From the NCBI GenBank assembly GCA_022791355.1, contig JAAVYX010000078.1, forward strand, positions 1-19,589: DNA of 19,589 nucleotides. The letters run 5' to 3'. The stretch comes from Clostridiales bacterium (GTDB taxonomy: Bacteria > Bacillota > Clostridia > Oscillospirales > Acutalibacteraceae). Made by a program: the position numbers and the translations under genes. Below the pieces are notes generated by a model. It saw nothing but the letters and a program-made list of their open reading frames with translations, ran no database searches and had not been told where the DNA came from. Below are positions 15,929 through 19,589 of the stretch, in pieces (within the stretch, counting starts at the first letter, position 1; every line of letters starts with the position of its first letter).

Positions 15929-15961
15929 TTGACAAAATTTCCAGCCCGCCCGGCATATAAT
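15929..15961 (+). promoter_or_regulatory. Putative Spo0A-dependent spoIIE promoter with 21-bp spacer
   Basis: Consensus TTGACA (15929-15934) and consensus TATAAT (15956-15961) are 21 bp apart instead of 17. The -35 overlaps TTTGACAAA (15928-15936), one mismatch from the reverse Spo0A box TTCGACAAA. In Bacillus subtilis the Spo0A-activated sigma-A promoters of spoIIE and spoIIG have 21- and 22-bp spacers, so this layout is what spoIIE would be expected to have. It is about 110 nt upstream of the coding start. Confidence 0.7.
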
Positions 15962-16004
15962 CAGGAATAAAAGCCCCCTCTGCGCTCCCTTCCGTCGGGA
16001 AAGG

Positions 16005-16047
16005 AGCCGCCGGAGAGAAAATAGGACAAGCTGTCCGACGGCTTTTT
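16005..16047 (+). terminator. Terminator-like hairpin in the spoIIE leader
   Basis: AGCCGCCGG (16005-16013) pairs with CCGACGGCT (16035-16043) with one internal mismatch, followed by a T-run (16043-16047). An alternative inner hairpin GGACA/TGTCC (16024-16036) competes for the same bases. It lies between the putative promoter and the ribosome site, so it could attenuate transcription or be a leftover terminator. Confidence 0.4.
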
Positions 16048-16073
16048 CCCGATTATATTTGGTGGTGATTGGT

Positions 16074-18404
16074 TTGAAGCAAATCGTCAGCCCGGCCCAG
16101 GCGGCCGTATTGGAAAAGCTACAGCAGACGGCCCGAGGCGCGCTGGGACACCTGCTCTGGGCCGCCGGCGGATTTTTAGGGGCCCGCACGGCCGTATTCG
16201 GGGAGTACGCCCCCTTCGGCCTGGCCGTCATCGGCGGGGTGCCGCCGGCTTACACCCTATCGGCCGCCCTGGGGGCCCTGCTGGGGTACTTTATCCCGGT
16301 CACCGGCGGCGGGGCCTTCCGGTACATAACCGCCGTCTTTGCGGTGGCCTCCATCAAGTGGCTGCTCTACGGCGTTTTGAAATTCACCAAGACGCCGCTG
16401 TATTCGGCTCTGGTGGCCCTGGCGGCCACGGCGGTGACCGGCGCGGCGGGGGCCATCGGCAAAAGCTTCGCCGCCGCCCTGATCATGATCGCCGCCGAAA
16501 GCATACTGGCCGGCGCGGGGGCCTACTTCATACACCGGGCCTGCGCCCTGCGGGAAAAGCCCTCCCCCGGCCTGCGCAGCCAGGAACTGGCCTCGGCCGT
16601 CATCGCCGTGAGCATCGGGCTTATGGCCCTGGTCCCCTTCCGTATAGGAGATATCTCGGTTGGCCGTATCCTGGCGGTGCTCCTGGTGCTGGCCGCCGGC
16701 CGGTTCGGCCGGGAGGCGGCGGGGGCCATCGCCGGGGTGGCGGCCGGACTGGCCGTCTCCCTCTGCGGGCCGGTAGGCGGGTCGGATACCTTTTATTGGG
16801 CCGGGGTCTACGCGGCGGGGGGACTGCTGGCCGGGGTCTTTTCCCAGATGGGCAAGCTGGCCTCGGCCCTGGCCCTCCTGCTGGCCGGGGGACTGGCCGC
16901 CGTACTGACCGGGGGAAGTCCCGCCTCCCTGGCGGGGGTGGCCGAGTCGGTCATCGCGGCGGCCGGCTTTCTGGCCCTTCCCAGAGCGTTGGGCAGCCGG
17001 CTGGCCGATCTTTTCTCGCCCCCCGTCGAGCTCCCCCGGCTGGACAGTCTGCGCAAATCCCTGACCATGCGGCTGGACTTTGCCTCCGAGGCCCTGCACA
17101 ACGTCTCCCGTACTGTGGAGGAGGTGGCCGCCCGGCTGCGGCGCAAGGGCTCGCCGGAGTTTGAGGAGGTGCTGGCCGGTGTGGAGGAGGACGCCTGTAA
17201 GGGCTGCGCTTTGCGGCTGCACTGCTGGGAGTCGGCCCGGGCCGGCACCCTCACCGCCCTGGTGGATATGAGCAAGGCGGTCAAACGGGGAGAAGCCGCC
17301 CCCGAGGTGGGGATGACCGGCGAGTGGGCCGAACGCTGTTTGCGCCCGGCGGCGGTGGGGGCTGCCCTTTCGACCCACTTCCAAAGCTTCGCCGCCCGCC
17401 AGGCGGCCGAAAACCGTATCGACGAGGTGCGCAGCGTGGTCTCCGACCAGTTTGAGGGCATATCGGACATGCTGGCCGACCTGGCCCAGGAGTTCGAGAC
17501 CTCCCAGCAGTACGACACCGAGCTGGCCGGGGCCATCGCCGACGCACTGCGGGCCGAGGGGATCGTGACGGCCGACTGCGGCTGCTGTCTCGACCGGTAC
17601 GGCCGGATGTCGGTGGAGCTGCGCATCCGGGAAAACGGGATGCGGCAGATCAACCGTTCCAAGCTCATGCAGCTGGTGGAGGCGGTCTGCGGGCGGCGGT
17701 TCGATCCCCCCTGCGTCAACAAGGGCCGGCAGGAGTACCATGCCGTTTTCAGCGAGAAGGCCCTCTTGGACGTGGAGATGGGGGTCTGCCAGTTTTCCTG
17801 CGGCGAGGCCCGGCTCTGCGGGGACGCCTACGAGGCCTTCCGGGACGGCCGGGGCCGGTACTTCATGGTGCTCAGCGACGGTATGGGCACCGGCGGCCGG
17901 GCGGCGGTGGACGGGGCCATGGCGGCCGGGCTTATGTCCCGGCTGTTAAAGGCCGGATTCGGGTTCGACTGTTCCCTGCGCATCGTCAACTCGGCCATGC
18001 TCTTCAAGTCCACCGACGAGTCTTTGGCCACCTTGGACGTGGCCTGTATCGACCTGTTCAGCGGCCGTACCGAGCTTCTAAAGGCCGGGGCCGCGCCCAC
18101 CCTGGTCCGCCGTTCGGGCCGGACGGGCAAGGCCTCCTGTTTCTCCCTACCTGCGGGCATCCTGCGGGAGGTGAGCTTCGACCGGGCGGATATCCGTTTA
18201 CAGCCGGGGGACCTGCTGCTGCTGCTTTCCGACGGGGCCCTGGGCGACGGGACCGACTGGATTTGCGCCGAGCTGGAGCGTTTCGAGGACGGGGACGCCA
18301 AGGAGCTGGCCGACAGCATCGCCGCGTCGGCCCGCCGCCGGCGCAGCGACGGGCATGAGGATGATATTACGGTCATGGCGGCCGTGGTGCGCAGCGCCGT
18401 ATAA
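16074..18404 (+). CDS. spoIIE: Stage II sporulation protein E (SpoIIE phosphatase)
   Basis: A 776-residue protein (Bacillus SpoIIE is 827). The N-terminal 300 or so residues are strongly hydrophobic with about ten membrane segments. A central region carries a cysteine cluster (CKGCALRLHCW, and CGCC later), then a PP2C-type phosphatase domain with SDGMGTG (metal-binding Asp602), LLLSDGALGDG and the C-terminal HEDDITVM (Asp763/Asp764). In spore formers it sits at the polar septum and dephosphorylates SpoIIAA, which frees sigma-F in the forespore. The start TTG 16074 is chosen because GGTGGTGA (16061-16068) is a good ribosome site 5 nt upstream; a longer TTG start at 16059 would overlap that site. 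It is monocistronic, with its own promoter and a strong terminator. This gene makes the organism a likely endospore former. Confidence 0.95.
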   Translation: MKQIVSPAQAAVLEKLQQTARGALGHLLWAAGGFLGARTAVFGEYAPFGLAVIGGVPPAYTLSAALGALLGYFIPVTGGGAFRYITAVFAVASIKWLLYGVLKFTKTPLYSALVALAATAVTGAAGAIGKSFAAALIMIAAESILAGAGAYFIHRACALREKPSPGLRSQELASAVIAVSIGLMALVPFRIGDISVGRILAVLLVLAAGRFGREAAGAIAGVAAGLAVSLCGPVGGSDTFYWAGVYAAGGLLAGVFSQMGKLASALALLLAGGLAAVLTGGSPASLAGVAESVIAAAGFLALPRALGSRLADLFSPPVELPRLDSLRKSLTMRLDFASEALHNVSRTVEEVAARLRRKGSPEFEEVLAGVEEDACKGCALRLHCWESARAGTLTALVDMSKAVKRGEAAPEVGMTGEWAERCLRPAAVGAALSTHFQSFAARQAAENRIDEVRSVVSDQFEGISDMLADLAQEFETSQQYDTELAGAIADALRAEGIVTADCGCCLDRYGRMSVELRIRENGMRQINRSKLMQLVEAVCGRRFDPPCVNKGRQEYHAVFSEKALLDVEMGVCQFSCGEARLCGDAYEAFRDGRGRYFMVLSDGMGTGGRAAVDGAMAAGLMSRLLKAGFGFDCSLRIVNSAMLFKSTDESLATLDVACIDLFSGRTELLKAGAAPTLVRRSGRTGKASCFSLPAGILREVSFDRADIRLQPGDLLLLLSDGALGDGTDWICAELERFEDGDAKELADSIAASARRRRSDGHEDDITVMAAVVRSAV

Positions 18405-18449
18405 AAAGGAAGGGGCCGGGTCTGTAAGACCCGGCCCCTTCCTTTTTTT
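18403..18449 (+). terminator. Strong intrinsic terminator of spoIIE
   Basis: A perfect stem of about 20 bp (18403-18422 with 18428-18447, core GGAAGGGGCCGGGTC) with a TGTAA loop and a terminal run of seven T. It overlaps the last bases of the spoIIE stop codon. Confidence 0.93.
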
Positions 18450-18629
18450 ATACCCTGTCATGGCAGCCATTTTTCCAGCTCACAGGTAATTATGATAATA
18501 AGCCTCTTTTTCTATTTATTTTTTAAGCTTTCGTTATTGCGAAACATTATATCAAAAATAAGAATTAAAATGAAATAGATCGGATAAAGTTAGAATCTGG
18601 AATAGTAAACAACAAGGAGGAAGTAAAAA

Positions 18630-18932
18630 ATGGTCATTCGAGAGGTAAGCGAGGAAAAATGGGAACGTCTATATGAGCAAATCGTCAAATACGGGAAAGG
18701 CGCGCCTCTATCCAACCAATACGATGTGGACATGAACTGCAATGGGGTCGAGTACATATTAAAAGTACAGCCGACGCAGGACCGAAAAATTGCAATTTTA
18801 CAAGCCATGGAGGTTTGTCCTGACAAAACGCTAGGGTTCAAGGATTATTTCCTGATTGATGAGGCGGACGTTCTGTCGGCCTTACTGGAGATTTTGATTT
18901 ATCAGGGAGCGGCACGGAGAGCCACACTCTAA
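18630..18932 (+). CDS. Hypothetical protein, 100 residues
   Basis: I do not recognise this protein. It is soluble, acidic to neutral, with no signal peptide, membrane segment or familiar motif. The N-terminal part looks helical (REVSEEKWERLYEQIVKYG), the middle may form strands (VEYILKVQ, KIAILQAM), and the C-terminal part is helical (EADVLSALLEILIYQGAARR). The start is well supported: AAGGAGG (18614-18620) lies 9 nt before the ATG. The gene is clearly less GC-rich than its neighbours, and the 150 bp before it are AT-rich, suggesting either separate acquisition or a different expression class. TTGCGA (18537-18542), 17 bp, AAGAAT (18560-18565) is a weak promoter candidate. It stands alone, isolated by the spoIIE terminator upstream. 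Confidence 0.8.
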   Translation: MVIREVSEEKWERLYEQIVKYGKGAPLSNQYDVDMNCNGVEYILKVQPTQDRKIAILQAMEVCPDKTLGFKDYFLIDEADVLSALLEILIYQGAARRATL

Positions 18933-19078
18933 AAGCTTATCTTGTCAATCGGAATGATAGCGGCGGCATTAAGGCTTTTCCCGGCGGCGGATTCGTTTTT
19001 TTATTGTCCAGCTTAGAGGGAGGTTTCGCGCCAGATATCCTTTTTCTTATTACTCCATTACCTGATCTAATAGCGCGA

Positions 19079-19168
19079 CCCCCTCTTTTTTAAAGCGAAA
19101 AAAGAGGGGGGAGAAAAACGCTCGCGGGGGCCTTACCCCCGCGGCCCCCGCCGGAAACGAAACCGGCG
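19079..19168. repeat. Three perfect hairpins in tandem
   Basis: CCCCCTCTTTTTT/AAAAAAGAGGGGG (19079-19110), CGCGGGGG/CCCCCGCG (19123-19143) and CGCCGG/CCGGCG (19149-19168). The order (an A/T-loop hairpin, then a G-run hairpin, then a GC hairpin) resembles the repeat at 3170-3252 in layout, though not base for base. Confidence 0.6.
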
Positions 19169-19589
19169 AAGCATGCAGGAAGTAGTGCCTCTGAGGAAGC
19201 TGAGAAGCCCAAAAATCGTACCAATTTTTGGACAGGAACTTGGCAGCCTCTCAGGAACTCGGCGGGATATAACAATACACTGGTCTAGGAGCACACTCCC
19301 GCCGACACTTATCTGAGCTTTAGCTGGCTACGTTTCACTTATCCGCCGGTAGTGAGTGGAAAACGTTAGCTTTTTGGGAAGCAGAGAGGTAAAGGAAAGC
19401 AGAGGGTAAGCAACAAAGTTTTAATGGACCCGGTTCATAGCTACGAGAGTAGATGTTAGAAGAGGCCGACTAGGAATGGGGAGAACCTGTTAGTAGCAAC
19501 TAACGGGAAGCGATAAATTAGCAGCCTGCGGCTGAGGGGAAGCGAGTGGAGTAACGGAAAAAGGTTGCAGGGAGGTACCCCGTAGGGCG
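19169..19589. other. Non-coding, purine-rich window end
   Basis: No gene, tRNA or rRNA is recognised. One 8-bp inverted pair, CCAAAAAT/ATTTTTGG (19209-19231), is present. From about 19350 the plus strand is markedly G/A-rich with many stops in all frames. The 150 bp between 18933 and 19078 also hold nothing recognisable. Confidence 0.4.

Noticed and set aside
15917..16231. 104-codon minus-strand frame upstream of and into spoIIE
   Set aside because: It is antisense to the spoIIE promoter and N-terminus; no ribosome site or recognisable motif.
16257..17741. Open frame of 494 codons on the minus strand
   Set aside because: It lies wholly within spoIIE, is rich in Gly/Gln/Pro/Arg with no domain-like pattern, and has no ribosome site. 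It is a shadow of GC-rich codons.
19169..19589. rRNA or tRNA gene
   Set aside because: No conserved 16S, 23S, 5S or tRNA cloverleaf sequence could be recognised in this purine-rich stretch.

Overview
The window looks like a chromosomal segment of a GC-rich, endospore-forming anaerobic Clostridia member, probably a gut Oscillospiraceae-type organism. The taxon is inferred from gene content: a full-length spoIIE, a dockerin-bearing fructan hydrolase, strong AAGGAGG ribosome binding sites, and GC-biased codons with TTG and GTG starts. No tRNA, rRNA, CRISPR array, phage gene or intact transposase was found.

Layout. (1) 249-2525 (+): a compact three-gene operon of an acyl carrier protein, a class I adenylate-forming acyl ligase and a CYTH/triphosphate-tunnel protein. 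The last two overlap by 20 nt. A palindromic terminator follows, then a small two-helix membrane protein embedded in hairpin-rich DNA. Related hairpin repeats in opposite orientation lie on either side of this block (about 61-127 and 3170-3252). (2) 3310-11952: a fructan-utilisation locus. A divergently transcribed AraC-type regulator faces a cytoplasmic GH32 enzyme. This is followed by a very large secreted protein that joins two CBM66/LamG-like domains, a GH32 domain, Ig-like domains, a dockerin and a C-terminal GH172 (DUF2961) domain. GH172 includes difructose dianhydride I synthase/hydrolase, so the fusion would pair beta-fructofuranoside cleavage with chemistry on alpha-linked fructofuranosides. 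In this sequence the GH172 half is broken twice: an in-frame TAA at 10370-10372 and a one-base frame change in an A6G7 run at 11433-11445. (3) 12210-14966: an L-arabinose-isomerase-like sugar isomerase (-) divergent from a second AraC-type regulator (+), separated by a 400-bp spacer packed with hairpins. (4) 14967-16073: about 1.1 kb without a convincing gene. It holds six 11-bp tandem repeats, a possible structured small RNA with a terminator, and a cluster of hairpins resembling an IS200/IS605 end. (5) 16074-18404: spoIIE. Its putative promoter has consensus -35 and -10 boxes 21 bp apart, with a Spo0A-box-like sequence over the -35. A strong terminator follows. (6) 18630-18932: an unrecognised 100-residue protein in AT-richer DNA, then 650 bp of hairpin-rich, apparently non-coding DNA to the window end.

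How the genes may work together. The first AraC regulator probably controls the two GH32 genes: the secreted multidomain enzyme would attack fructan outside the cell and the cytoplasmic GH32 would hydrolyse imported oligosaccharides. No transporter or fructokinase is in the window, so uptake must be encoded elsewhere. The isomerase and the second AraC regulator form their own divergent unit and may handle a pentose or a rare sugar. The ACP-ligase-CYTH operon has no visible link to sugar use. All functional calls are made by reading motifs; no database search was run.
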